Assembly (NCBI GenBank): GCA_937916415.1
Contig: CALGGH010000144.1
Span: 1-22,107, forward strand
Reading direction: 5' to 3'
From: an uncultured Lachnospiraceae bacterium
GTDB lineage: Bacteria; Bacillota; Clostridia; Lachnospirales; Lachnospiraceae
Length of the DNA stretch: 22,107 nucleotides
The notes below the pieces were generated by a model. That model was not told where the DNA came from. It worked only from the letters and a program-made list of their open reading frames with translations, and did not search any database. Positions 1-7,714 of this stretch are shown here, one piece after another (the first letter of the stretch is position 1; each line of letters begins with the position of its first letter). The translations under genes were made by a program, and so were the position numbers.

Positions 1-69
1 CCTGCGGTTTCCTGATTGCTCTTTCGGAGGAAACAGATGACGGAAATACGCCTGTTTGCCACGAACTGC

Positions 70-101
70 AGGGTTGTTCAGGGGTTGTTCAGAGGTTGTT
101 C
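70..101. repeat. Imperfect 11-base tandem repeat, three copies
   Basis: The units are AGGGTTGTTC (70-79, one base short), AGGGGTTGTTC (80-90) and AGAGGTTGTTC (91-101). They lie within the 28-codon frame and just upstream of the -35 hexamer. The function is unknown; it may be slippage or a binding site. Confidence 0.6.
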
Positions 102-117
102 AGAGCGGGCAAAGCCG

Positions 118-146
118 TTGTAAGTAAACGGCATTTAATGTATAAT
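118..146 (+). promoter_or_regulatory. Sigma-70/SigA-type promoter for priA and probably the downstream run
   Basis: TTGTAA (118-123) matches four of six -35 consensus bases. A 17-base spacer separates it from a perfect TATAAT (141-146). Transcription would start near 153, giving a leader of about 130 bases before the priA ATG at 287. It is the best promoter seen before the long plus-strand gene run, so it probably drives priA and perhaps genes beyond it. Any separate promoter in the 2552-2948 gap was not recognisable. Confidence 0.7.
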
Positions 147-286
147 TTCCCTTAAAAGGCGTCATGTATTTATGCTTGTTAACGTATATGGCTGCCGATA
201 CGTATATCGTATAACGAGTGAACGCGGTAGTTGGCAGATCTGACAACGGTAATTAATTGCGTTCACGAGTATGGATATTACCCATT

Positions 287-2551
287 ATGGACCGGAAATT
301 ATACGCAGAAGTCATAATAGAGATCTCTCATGAAAAAATAGATCGTCCCTTCGAGTATGCGGTTCCGCCCGGCCTGGCGGAATCGATTCATATGGGGGAT
401 AAGGTCGTGGTTCCGTTCGGCCGGGGCAACACGCCGCGCGGCGGCTACGTCATCGGGCTTAAGGATCATACGGACTTTGACCCTGACCGCATCAAATCCG
501 TAATATCCGTGAGCTCCGACGGCACCGGCGTGGAAGGCAGCCAGATCGCGCTGGCATGGTGGATCAGGTCGCACTTCGGAGGAACGATGATCCAGGCCCT
601 CAAGACCGTGATCCCCATCAAGAAAAAGATGACCATCAGGACGACCAGGCGAGTGGACCGTCTGATCTCCTCCGAAGAGATGGAGGCGGTGATCGAAGAG
701 TGCGAGCGCAGGCACCAGACCGCCAGGCTCAGGGTGCTTCGTGCGCTGCTTGCCGAACCGACGCTGCCGTATGAGCTGGTCCGCGACAAGTTAAACGTTT
801 CGTCGCCTACGCTAAAGAGTCTCAGCGACAAGGGTTACATAGGCATTACGGAGACCGAGTATTACCGCAATCCCGTGGTCAGGGATGATGAGAGTGCGGC
901 AACGCATGAGCTGAGTCCTACGCAGCTGGATATCATAACCACTGTTACAAATGACCATTTTAGCGGCAATCCCGGCAAATACCTGATACATGGGATCACC
1001 GGCAGCGGCAAGACTGAGGTATATATTGGCATAGCCAGGAGGATGGTTGACGCGGGACTGCAGGTGATAGTGCTGATCCCGGAGATATCCCTTACGTATC
1101 AGACGCTGCTCAGGTTTTATAAGAGATTCGGTGACCGCGTCAGCGTGGTCCATTCCTCCATGTCCGCCGGTGCCAGGTATGACCAGTACGTGAGGGCCAT
1201 GCGCGGAGAACTTGACGTGATAATAGGCCCCAGGTCCGCCCTTTTTACGCCCTTTGAGAGGCTGGGAGCGATAATCATCGACGAAGAGCACGAGAGCAGC
1301 TACAAATCCGAGAACGTGCCCAGATACAGCACCAGGGAATGCGCGGAGTACGTATCGCAGTCCAGGGGAGTGAGCCTGATACTGGGCAGCGCCACGCCCT
1401 CCGTGGATGCCTATTATAAGGCGTCCAAGGGCATATACCGGCTTTTCAGGATGGACGAGCGGCTTACGGGCGGCTCGCTTCCCGCCGTGTACGTGGAGGA
1501 TCTGCGGGAAGAGCTTAAAATGGGCAACAGATCCATTTTTTCCAGGAGGCTGCAGAACCTGATCGCTGACCGGCTGGATAAGGGCGAACAGATCATGCTG
1601 TTCATCAACAGGCGCGGAGTGGCGGGGTTCGTGTCATGCCGCAGCTGCGGATACGTGTGCAGGTGTCCGCACTGTGACGTGTCCCTCACCGAACATAAGA
1701 ACGGACGCATGACCTGTCATTACTGCGGATATTCTGAACCAAAGCCTGCCGTATGCCCGGAGTGCGGCTCCGGGTACGTGGCCGGCTTCAGGGCCGGCAC
1801 CGAGCAGATCGAGGCTGACGTGAAGACCATGTATCCCCGGGCCAGGGTCCTGCGCATGGACGCTGACACGACGAGGGAGCAGGGCAGCATGGAGAACATC
1901 CTGCGCAGCTTCAGGGATCATGAGGCAGACGTGCTCGTGGGCACGCAGATGATAGTTAAGGGGCATGATTTTCCCCTGGTCACGCTGGTCGGGATACTTG
2001 CCGCCGACATGAGCCTGGGAGTGGGAGATTACAGGGCGGCCGAGAGGACTTTTCAGCTGCTTACGCAGGCCGCGGGCCGCGCCGGCAGGGGAGACAGGCC
2101 CGGTGAGGTCGTGATCCAGACCTATCAGACCGGGCATTACAGCATCCGGGCCTCGCGGGAACACGATTATGCTTCCTTTTATAGAGAAGAGATGGCATAC
2201 AGGACGCTTGCGCTCTATCCGCCGGTATGGCACATGCTTGCCATATTGGTGGTGGCGGACACCGAGGATGACGGCTTACGCCAGGCAGACGCATACAAGG
2301 ATCTGATAGAGAAACGGCTGGACCAAATTGCGGCATCGGGAACCGATGGAACCGTCCGGGGGTACGTGCTTGGCCCGGCTCCTGCCATGATCAGCAGGAT
2401 CAGGGACAAGTACCGCTACGTCCTCTACGTCAAGAATCCGGACATGGAGATCCTCGTGTCGGTCAAGGACGTGCTGGAGGAGAACATGCGTGAGAACCCC
2501 AACCGGCACGTGCTCACGTTTTTTGACTTCGACCCGCTGAATTCCGTATGA
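287..2551 (+). CDS. priA: Primosomal protein N' (replication restart helicase PriA)
   Basis: PriA is a superfamily 2 DNA helicase that recognises stalled forks and reloads the replicative helicase. The 754-residue product has the family order: an N-terminal DNA-binding domain (residues 1 to about 110), a Walker A motif GITGSGKT (about 236-243), a DEEH box (332-335), and a zinc-binding insert with eight cysteines in four pairs (451-493). The helicase C-terminal half includes QAAGRAGRG. I chose ATG 287 because the protein then begins MDRKLYAEVIIEIS, which fits other Firmicutes PriA. An in-frame TTG at 257 would add ten unlikely residues. No clear ribosome binding site precedes either start. Length is normal for the family. 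It is the first gene of the housekeeping run, and the next gene, def, is 397 bases away. Confidence 0.97.
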   Translation: MDRKLYAEVIIEISHEKIDRPFEYAVPPGLAESIHMGDKVVVPFGRGNTPRGGYVIGLKDHTDFDPDRIKSVISVSSDGTGVEGSQIALAWWIRSHFGGTMIQALKTVIPIKKKMTIRTTRRVDRLISSEEMEAVIEECERRHQTARLRVLRALLAEPTLPYELVRDKLNVSSPTLKSLSDKGYIGITETEYYRNPVVRDDESAATHELSPTQLDIITTVTNDHFSGNPGKYLIHGITGSGKTEVYIGIARRMVDAGLQVIVLIPEISLTYQTLLRFYKRFGDRVSVVHSSMSAGARYDQYVRAMRGELDVIIGPRSALFTPFERLGAIIIDEEHESSYKSENVPRYSTRECAEYVSQSRGVSLILGSATPSVDAYYKASKGIYRLFRMDERLTGGSLPAVYVEDLREELKMGNRSIFSRRLQNLIADRLDKGEQIMLFINRRGVAGFVSCRSCGYVCRCPHCDVSLTEHKNGRMTCHYCGYSEPKPAVCPECGSGYVAGFRAGTEQIEADVKTMYPRARVLRMDADTTREQGSMENILRSFRDHEADVLVGTQMIVKGHDFPLVTLVGILAADMSLGVGDYRAAERTFQLLTQAAGRAGRGDRPGEVVIQTYQTGHYSIRASREHDYASFYREEMAYRTLALYPPVWHMLAILVVADTEDDGLRQADAYKDLIEKRLDQIAASGTDGTVRGYVLGPAPAMISRIRDKYRYVLYVKNPDMEILVSVKDVLEENMRENPNRHVLTFFDFDPLNSV

Positions 2552-2573
2552 TCACGCGTGCCGGACTTATTGC

Positions 2574-2601
2574 GGGATTCTTCGCTTCGCTCAGAATGAC
2601 A
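2574..2601. repeat. REP-like imperfect hairpin (ATTCT...AGAAT family)
   Basis: ATTCT (2577-2581) pairs with AGAAT across TCGCTTCGCTC. The reverse strand reads ATTCTGAGCGAAGCGAAGAAT: a five-base outer stem, GA facing GA, GC facing GC, and a GAA loop. I recall closely similar sequences recurring in intergenic DNA of many unrelated bacteria. There is no T-run after it, so it is unlikely to be an intrinsic terminator. Confidence 0.6.
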
Positions 2602-2709
2602 ATGCTCGTTAACTTAATGACATTGGACTTAGGAACTGTCACGAAATAATCTTGCCTTTTTGCTTGTCTGGATTCACAGAAGCGTCGTTGTCGTCAGTCG
2701 TCGATGTTA

Positions 2710-2746
2710 GGTTATGTCAGGTGAACGTCTCAGATGGTTATGTCAG
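2710..2746. repeat. GGTTATGTCAG direct repeat, 26 bases apart
   Basis: GGTTATGTCAG occurs at 2710-2720 and 2736-2746. It shares GTTATGTCA with the core found before the galactosidase, in fmt and, in variant form, in rsmB. This suggests a diverged pair of the same repeat family. Function unknown. Confidence 0.5.
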
Positions 2747-2948
2747 ATGGAATAATTTGACCTTACGTGGTATCATGTTTAGGAACTGCAACGGATTCTT
2801 ACATGCGGCTACACCAGGCTTTCTGATGCGGATATCGGGAAGTCCGACAAGCGAAATGACTATGCTGATTCGCTACGGTTCCTGGCGATGCCGCGTGGTC
2901 GAATGACCATGGCGGCAGCATTTGATCAGCATTTCCAAAGGAGAGATA

Positions 2949-3488
2949 ATGGCACTAAGAACGATCAGGATAATGGGCGATCCCGTACTTGCCAAGGTTT
3001 GCAAGGAAGTGAAGGAGGTCAGTCCCAGAACCAGGGAATTAATCAATGACATGTTTGACACCATGTATGAAGCGAACGGCGTGGGCCTGGCGGCCCCGCA
3101 GGTTGGCATCTTAAAGAGGATCGTCGTGATAGACGTGACCGGCGATGATCCGCACGTGCTGATAAATCCCGAGATACTTGAGACCTCGGGAGAACAGACG
3201 GGACAGGAGGGCTGTCTTTCGCTGCCGGGCAAGACCGGCGTCGTGACGAGGCCAAACTACGTGCGCGCCAAAGCGTATGACGCCGACATGCAGCCTTATG
3301 AAATAGAAGGAACCGAGCTCCTGGCCAGGGCCATCGTACACGAGCTTGAGCACCTGGACGGACACATGTACGTAGAAAAGGTGGAGGGAGAGCTGATGAA
3401 CGTCTCGTCACTGAGTGATGAAGATGATGACGAGGATCATGCTGAAAATGCGCCAATCTCAGATGACGCCGGTGACGCGGAGAATTAA
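2949..3488 (+). CDS. def: Peptide deformylase
   Basis: This metalloenzyme removes the formyl group from the initiator methionine of new proteins at the ribosome. All three family motifs are present: GVGLAAPQVG near the N-terminus, EGCLS with metal ligand Cys89, and HELEH with ligands His131 and His135. ATG 2949 follows AAAGGAGA by five bases, which decides the start over the in-frame upstream codon at 2922. The 179-residue length is slightly long because of a strongly acidic tail after about residue 150, including SDEDDDEDHAEN, which is not part of the usual fold. The stop lies three bases before fmt, whose product adds the formyl group that this enzyme removes. Confidence 0.96.
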   Translation: MALRTIRIMGDPVLAKVCKEVKEVSPRTRELINDMFDTMYEANGVGLAAPQVGILKRIVVIDVTGDDPHVLINPEILETSGEQTGQEGCLSLPGKTGVVTRPNYVRAKAYDADMQPYEIEGTELLARAIVHELEHLDGHMYVEKVEGELMNVSSLSDEDDDEDHAENAPISDDAGDAEN

Positions 3489-3491
3489 GGA

Positions 3492-4448
3492 ATGCAGATA
3501 GTATACATGGGCACGCCCGATTTCGCGGTGGGCCCGCTGGAAGCAATAATACGTGCGGGACATGAGGTGACGGCCGTCGTCACTCAGCCGGACAGGCCCA
3601 GGGGCAGGAGCGGACAGCTCTCTCCGGGTCCGGTCAAGGAAGCGGCCATGCGTCACGGGATACCGGTTTTTCAGCCCGCTAAGCTAAGGAAACCCGAGGC
3701 GGTGGAGGAGCTGAAGTCCTATCCGGCGGACGCATACGTGGTCGCTGCCTTTGGACAGATCCTGTCGCAGGAGGTATTGAACGTTCCGAAGTACGGATGC
3801 ATCAACATACATGCATCCCTTCTGCCGCATCTGCGCGGAGCGTCTCCGATACAGCATGCGATACTGCAGGGCGATGCCGAGAGCGGCGTTACCATCATGC
3901 AGATGGACGCAGGAATCGATACCGGCGACATACTGATGCAGGAGGCCGTTCCGATAGCGGATGACGAAACCGGCGGCAGCCTTTTTGACAAGCTGGCAGG
4001 GCTGGGATCGGAGCTGATCGTCAGGGCGCTTCCGCTGATAGAAGCAGGGACTCTCACGCCCGTGCCGCAGGATGAGTCGAAGGCTGATCACGTCGGGATG
4101 CTGAACAAATCCATGGGAGAGATTGATTTTGGGCTTTCCGCCGTGGAGATTGAGAGGCGCATCCGTGGACTGGATCCCTGGCCCGGCGCATTTACCAGGC
4201 TGGAAGGCAAGCAGCTGAAGATATGGAAAGCCAATGTTATGTCAACCGAAAGCGTTAAGGGCATCATTCACGAGGACCCGGCTGCCGTTCCCGGAACCAT
4301 ACTGTCTGTTGACAAGGATGCCGCTTACGTGGCCTGCGGAGACGGAACCCTGGCGCTGCGTGAGATACAGGTCGAAGGAAAGAAACGCATGCTTACGGCC
4401 GATTTCCTCAAGGGGCATGCGCTGACGCCCGGGATGCGGCTTGGCTGA
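3492..4448 (+). CDS. fmt: Methionyl-tRNA formyltransferase
   Basis: Fmt transfers a formyl group from 10-formyl-tetrahydrofolate to Met-tRNA(fMet), making the initiator tRNA. The 318-residue product begins MQIVYMGTPDFAVGP and carries the catalytic triad Asn105, His107 (in INIHASLLPHLRGASPIQ) and Asp143 (in MDAGIDTGD). The C-terminal tRNA-binding OB domain includes EGKKRM. The ribosome binding site is probably GGAGA (3479-3483), inside the end of def, so the genes are translationally close. A loop in the C-terminal domain (about residues 249-262) looks longer than usual and contains GTTATGTCAACC, the core of the dispersed repeat described elsewhere in this window. Confidence 0.96.
   Translation: MQIVYMGTPDFAVGPLEAIIRAGHEVTAVVTQPDRPRGRSGQLSPGPVKEAAMRHGIPVFQPAKLRKPEAVEELKSYPADAYVVAAFGQILSQEVLNVPKYGCINIHASLLPHLRGASPIQHAILQGDAESGVTIMQMDAGIDTGDILMQEAVPIADDETGGSLFDKLAGLGSELIVRALPLIEAGTLTPVPQDESKADHVGMLNKSMGEIDFGLSAVEIERRIRGLDPWPGAFTRLEGKQLKIWKANVMSTESVKGIIHEDPAAVPGTILSVDKDAAYVACGDGTLALREIQVEGKKRMLTADFLKGHALTPGMRLG
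4236..4247 (+). repeat. Single copy of repeat core GTTATGTCAACC inside fmt
   Basis: The 12 bases are the reverse complement of the GGTTNACATAAC core seen before the galactosidase gene. They fall in an apparently expanded loop of Fmt (residues ANVMSTES), and the adjoining AAT-GTT codon pair breaks the otherwise strong NAC-before-GTN preference of neighbouring genes. A single copy could be chance. Confidence 0.4.
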
Positions 4449-4480
4449 CAGATGACCCTGCACATAAAGGAAATCGTCGT

Positions 4481-5926
4481 ATGAAGGAAATGAGCGCACG
4501 GGAGCTGATCGTCCAATCCCTGGTTGAGATGGAGCGGGACCAGAGCTTCCTGTCGGACGTCGAAAAGGCCGTTCTGGACAAATACGCGCATTTGTCCGAA
4601 AAGGACAAGGCATTTTATAAAAAGGTGATGGATGGAACCATTGAACAAAGGATCCGGATAGATTACGTCCTGGATCTTTTTTCAAGCAAGCCCGTGACCG
4701 GGCTGAAGCCATTGGTCAGGGCAGTCCTTCGCATGAGCACGTATCAGCTCATGTGGATGGATTCGGTGCCGGACAGGGCAGCATGCAATGAAGCCGCTTC
4801 CATCATGGCACGCAGCCGTCTGAGTGGGCTTAAGGGTTTCGTGAACGGAGTGCTGAGAAACGTTGCCAGGAATAAAGATAACATCAGTTATCCTGACGAA
4901 AAAGCCGATCCGGTGCGTTATTTGAGCGTCATGCATTCCTGCCCCGGGTGGATCGTCAGCAGGCTTGTCAATGACTATGGAAGAGAAACTGCCGAAAAGA
5001 TTTTACGGTCATCGCTTGAGCGCAGGCCGCTTAGCGTGAGACTGCGTACGGGCAGTCCGGAGGCTGATGAGAAGCTGCTGCGGGCATGGAAGGAAAAGGG
5101 CATAATCGTGACCCGCAGTCCGTACCTGACGGACGTATGGCTGCTGACCGGAGGAGGCGCGGTCAATTCGATCCCCGGATTTGCGGACGGCAGTTTTGTC
5201 GTACAGGACGTCGGCTCCGCGATGGTGGCAAAGCTTGGCATCCATGGAGATGAAAGGCTGGTGCTGGACCTGTGTGCCGCTCCCGGTGGTAAGAGCATGC
5301 ATGCGGCCGATATTTTATGTAAACCTAATGACGAGTTACGTAAACCTAATGACGAGTTATGTAAACCTAATGTTTCGTACGACCCCGCAGATCCTCCGCA
5401 CGTCATCAGTGCCGACGTATCGCCCGGGAGATGTGAACTGATCCGCGAGAACGTGCGCCGGCTCGGACTGGAAGACGTGATGGAGGTTCAGGAACGCGAC
5501 GCGACCGAGCCAAACGCGGAGTGGGTCGGCGCCGCAGATGCCGTGATCGTGGACGCTCCCTGCTCCGGGCTGGGAGTGATGGGACACAAGCCCGACGTGA
5601 AATACAGGGTCACCGAATCCGACCTGGCATCCCTGACGGATCTTCAGCGCCGCATTCTGGACGTGGCGGTAACCTACGTGCGTCCCGGCGGCAGGCTGAT
5701 CTATTCGACCTGTACCCTTTTTCCGGAGGAAAACGGGGCCCAGGCGGCATATTGCATCGACAGGCACGGATTCAGGGACGTTACCGCCGAGAGGATGGCC
5801 GCGTGTCTGACCAATGCTGACGCCGGACTTAAGCCGTCAGGCTTAAATGATCCCGGACTGCAGCTGATACCGGGAATTGTTGAGTCAGACGGCTTCTACG
5901 TGGCCGTGCTCCAAAAAGGTGAATGA
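4481..5926 (+). CDS. rsmB: 16S rRNA (cytosine-967 C5)-methyltransferase RsmB, with repeat insertion
   Basis: RsmB methylates C967 (E. coli numbering) of 16S rRNA using S-adenosylmethionine. The 481-residue product has an N-terminal NusB-like RNA-binding domain (about 1-140) and a Rossmann methyltransferase domain. The latter has the SAM loop CAAPGGK starting at Cys265, DAPCSGLG with Cys361, and STCTLFPEEN with Cys411; the last two are the paired cysteines of m5C methyltransferases. ATG 4481 follows AAAGG (4466-4470) by ten bases. The product is longer than the usual roughly 430-450 residues. Residues about 279-300 (LCKPNDELRKPNDELCKPNV) come from a 21-base tandem repeat and are inserted between the SAM loop and the next strand, ISADVSPGR. 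The fold and catalytic residues remain intact, so the enzyme is probably active. Confidence 0.95.
   Translation: MKEMSARELIVQSLVEMERDQSFLSDVEKAVLDKYAHLSEKDKAFYKKVMDGTIEQRIRIDYVLDLFSSKPVTGLKPLVRAVLRMSTYQLMWMDSVPDRAACNEAASIMARSRLSGLKGFVNGVLRNVARNKDNISYPDEKADPVRYLSVMHSCPGWIVSRLVNDYGRETAEKILRSSLERRPLSVRLRTGSPEADEKLLRAWKEKGIIVTRSPYLTDVWLLTGGGAVNSIPGFADGSFVVQDVGSAMVAKLGIHGDERLVLDLCAAPGGKSMHAADILCKPNDELRKPNDELCKPNVSYDPADPPHVISADVSPGRCELIRENVRRLGLEDVMEVQERDATEPNAEWVGAADAVIVDAPCSGLGVMGHKPDVKYRVTESDLASLTDLQRRILDVAVTYVRPGGRLIYSTCTLFPEENGAQAAYCIDRHGFRDVTAERMAACLTNADAGLKPSGLNDPGLQLIPGIVESDGFYVAVLQKGE
5315..5371. repeat. 21-base tandem repeat within rsmB, 2.7 copies
   Basis: Units begin at 5315, 5336 and 5357. 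The first two differ by one base (TTATGTAAACC versus TTACGTAAACC) and the third stops after 15 bases. Being 21 bases long, each unit reads as seven codons, (L)(C/R)KPNDE, without breaking the frame. The core (G)TTATGTAAACC is the exact reverse complement of GGTTTACATAAC, found at 13251-13262 upstream of the galactosidase gene. Confidence 0.9.
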
Positions 5927-5929
5927 CTG

Positions 5930-6952
5930 ATGCCGGACTTTAGATCCCTTACAATCGAAGAACTGACCGAATGGGCTGCTTCGGTGGGAGAGCCCGCGTA
6001 CCGCGCCGGGCAGGTTTTTGAATGGCTGCACTCCAAGCGCGTGACCTCGGCAGCCGACATGACCAGCCTGCCAAAGTCGCTCAGGGAGTCCATGCCGGAG
6101 CTGATAAGCATCCGCCGGGCCCAATGCCTGCAGTCTAAGGACGGCACGCGCAAGTACCTGTTTGAGCTGAATGATGGTAATTATGTCGAAAGCGTGCTGA
6201 TGCGGTACAAATACGGCAATACGGTCTGCATCAGCTCACAGTCGGGCTGCCGGATGGGATGCAGGTTCTGCGCGTCCACGCTGCAGGGGCTGGCAAGAAA
6301 CCTGACGGCGTCGGAGATGCTTGACCAGATATATAAAATTACAGACGATATTAATGAACGGGTATCACACGTGGTGATGATGGGATGCGGGGAACCCTTT
6401 GACAATTATGACAATCTGGTCAGGTTCCTTCGCCTGATCACTGACCCGGCCGGCTATGGACTGAGCAGAAGGAACGTAACCGTATCCACCTGCGGCCTGG
6501 CAGACCGCATCCGGGAGTTTGCCGACCTGGACATGGGAGTCACGCTGGCCATATCGCTCCATGCGCCGTTTGATGAGCTCAGGCGCACGATCATGCCCAT
6601 CACTGACAGGCATTCCGTGAGCGAGGTGTGCGATGCGGCGGCATATTATCATGAAAGGACGGGGCGAAGGATCACCTTTGAATACGCGCTGGCAAAGGGC
6701 ATAAATGACGGTGATGACTGCGCGGACGGTTTATCCCGCCTCGCCCGCAGGCTTGGGGCTCACGTAAACCTCATTCCCGTCAATCCCGTGACCGAAAGGG
6801 GATATAAGCCCACTGCTCCGACGGGGGTCCTGGGTTTTAAAAATAAACTTGAAAAACAGGGAATAAATGTTACTATTAGAAGAGAATTAGGGCAGGATAT
6901 TGACGGCGCCTGCGGACAGTTACGCAACAGGCGCCTGGAGGAACTTAAGTGA
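5930..6952 (+). CDS. rlmN: Dual-specificity 23S rRNA/tRNA adenine-C2 methyltransferase RlmN
   Basis: RlmN is a radical-SAM enzyme that methylates C2 of A2503 in 23S rRNA and, in studied bacteria, A37 of some tRNAs. The 340-residue product has the iron-sulfur motif CRMGCRFC (Cys107, Cys111, Cys114). It also has GCGEPF, ISLHAPFDELRRTIMPI, and the late Cys328 in GACGQL that forms the methyl-transfer intermediate in the family. ATG 5930 lies three bases past the rsmB stop, with AAAGGTGA (5915-5922) as ribosome binding site inside rsmB. The 3' end overlaps the GTG of stp by four bases, so the two are probably translationally coupled. Confidence 0.96.
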   Translation: MPDFRSLTIEELTEWAASVGEPAYRAGQVFEWLHSKRVTSAADMTSLPKSLRESMPELISIRRAQCLQSKDGTRKYLFELNDGNYVESVLMRYKYGNTVCISSQSGCRMGCRFCASTLQGLARNLTASEMLDQIYKITDDINERVSHVVMMGCGEPFDNYDNLVRFLRLITDPAGYGLSRRNVTVSTCGLADRIREFADLDMGVTLAISLHAPFDELRRTIMPITDRHSVSEVCDAAAYYHERTGRRITFEYALAKGINDGDDCADGLSRLARRLGAHVNLIPVNPVTERGYKPTAPTGVLGFKNKLEKQGINVTIRRELGQDIDGACGQLRNRRLEELK

Positions 6953-7680
6953 TCGATTCCTACGGCGTGACCGACAAAGGTCTGCGTAGACAATTGAATC
7001 AGGACAGGGTATACGTATGCGACACTCCCGTCGGACCGCTCCCCAATCTGTACGTCGTTGCGGATGGCATGGGCGGACACAATGCGGGAGAGCTTGCCAG
7101 CGCCATATGCGTCAAAATGATGGAGGAGCAGCTGCGTTCCATGAAGAACGTGGCACCCGAGGTGGCGATAGAGAGCGCCATTCAGGCCGCCAACATGTCA
7201 ATCTGGCAACAGGCTCAGACCAGGGAAGGCTGTAAGGGCATGGGCACCACGGTTGTGGCGTGCACCTGCCTGCAGGACGACCTGCTGGTCGCCAACGTCG
7301 GAGACAGCCGCGCTTACGTATGCTCTGAGATCATACAGCAGATATCCGTGGACCATTCCCTCGTTGAGGAGATGGTGCAGATGGGAGGCCTGGACAGGAC
7401 CAGGGCCCGCACCCATCCGGACAAGAACATCATCACCAGGGCCATAGGCGCCCTTTCGTCGGTGGACGTGGACCTGTTCAGGGTCGCCATGCAGCCCGGC
7501 GATACGATACTCATGTGCTCCGACGGCCTTACCAACATGGTCGAGGACGACAGGATACTGCAGATAATACGCGGCGGCGGGGACTTAAAGACCAAGGCGC
7601 ACGCGTTAGTTGATGAAGCCAATGATAACGGCGGCAGGGACAACATTTCGGTAGTCCTTGTCGTTCCGTATGCGGTATAG
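6949..7680 (+). CDS. stp: PP2C-family Ser/Thr protein phosphatase (Stp/PrpC)
   Basis: This metal-dependent phosphatase opposes the PASTA kinase encoded next to it and removes phosphates from Ser/Thr of shared substrates and of the kinase. The 243-residue product shows the PP2C metal-binding aspartates: Asp19 in LNQDRVYV, Asp39 in VADGMGGH, Asp192 in CSDGLTNM and Asp231 in GGRDNISVV. It has no membrane segment, so it acts in the cytoplasm. Translation starts at GTG 6949, overlapping the rlmN stop (GTGA), with GGAGG (6937-6941) seven bases upstream. Length and motif order are normal. The kinase gene follows 34 bases after the stop. Confidence 0.95.
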   Translation: MIDSYGVTDKGLRRQLNQDRVYVCDTPVGPLPNLYVVADGMGGHNAGELASAICVKMMEEQLRSMKNVAPEVAIESAIQAANMSIWQQAQTREGCKGMGTTVVACTCLQDDLLVANVGDSRAYVCSEIIQQISVDHSLVEEMVQMGGLDRTRARTHPDKNIITRAIGALSSVDVDLFRVAMQPGDTILMCSDGLTNMVEDDRILQIIRGGGDLKTKAHALVDEANDNGGRDNISVVLVVPYAV

Positions 7681-7714
7681 ATAATACTTTTTGCCGCAAT
7701 AAAAGGACATGGAT

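Larger units (their letters stand above)
1..286. other. Region upstream of priA, no confident gene
   Basis: No gene can be called with confidence. One plus-strand frame is open from base 3 to a TAA at 153-155 (about 50 codons) and could be the tail of an upstream gene, but it matches no family I recognise and overlaps a good promoter. A 28-codon frame (37-123) starts with ATG six bases after CGGAGG, a strong ribosome binding site, and could be a small peptide. Three imperfect 11-base repeats lie at 70-101, and a small inverted repeat (ATACG-TATAT-CGTAT) at 198-212. The promoter at 118-146 is the clearest element. Confidence 0.4.
2552..2948. other. 397-base intergenic region with repeat elements, no gene
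   Basis: No convincing gene lies here. An 84-codon frame (2652-2906) starts at TTG without a ribosome binding site and its product is unlike anything I know. The gap holds a REP-like hairpin (2574-2601), a degraded copy of the genome's repeat core (about 2605-2622), two GGTTATGTCAG repeats (2710-2746), and TTAGGAACTG twice (2629-2638 and 2779-2788). The last 15 bases contain the def ribosome binding site. I see no convincing terminator or promoter. The gap looks like a landing place for small repeats between two otherwise linked genes. Confidence 0.6.

Noticed and set aside
198..212. Operator at ATACG-TATAT-CGTAT in the priA leader
   Set aside because: Five-base arms in AT-rich DNA are common by chance and nothing else supports a regulator site.
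2574..2601. Intrinsic terminator after priA
   Set aside because: The hairpin is weak in its outer stem and is not followed by a T-run on either strand.
2652..2906. 84-codon plus-strand frame between priA and def
   Set aside because: It starts at TTG without a ribosome binding site, runs across repeat elements, and its product has no recognisable features.
5315..5371. Frameshift or assembly error in rsmB
   Set aside because: The frame is continuous and conserved motifs follow in the correct frame, so a real in-frame repeat is the simpler reading.
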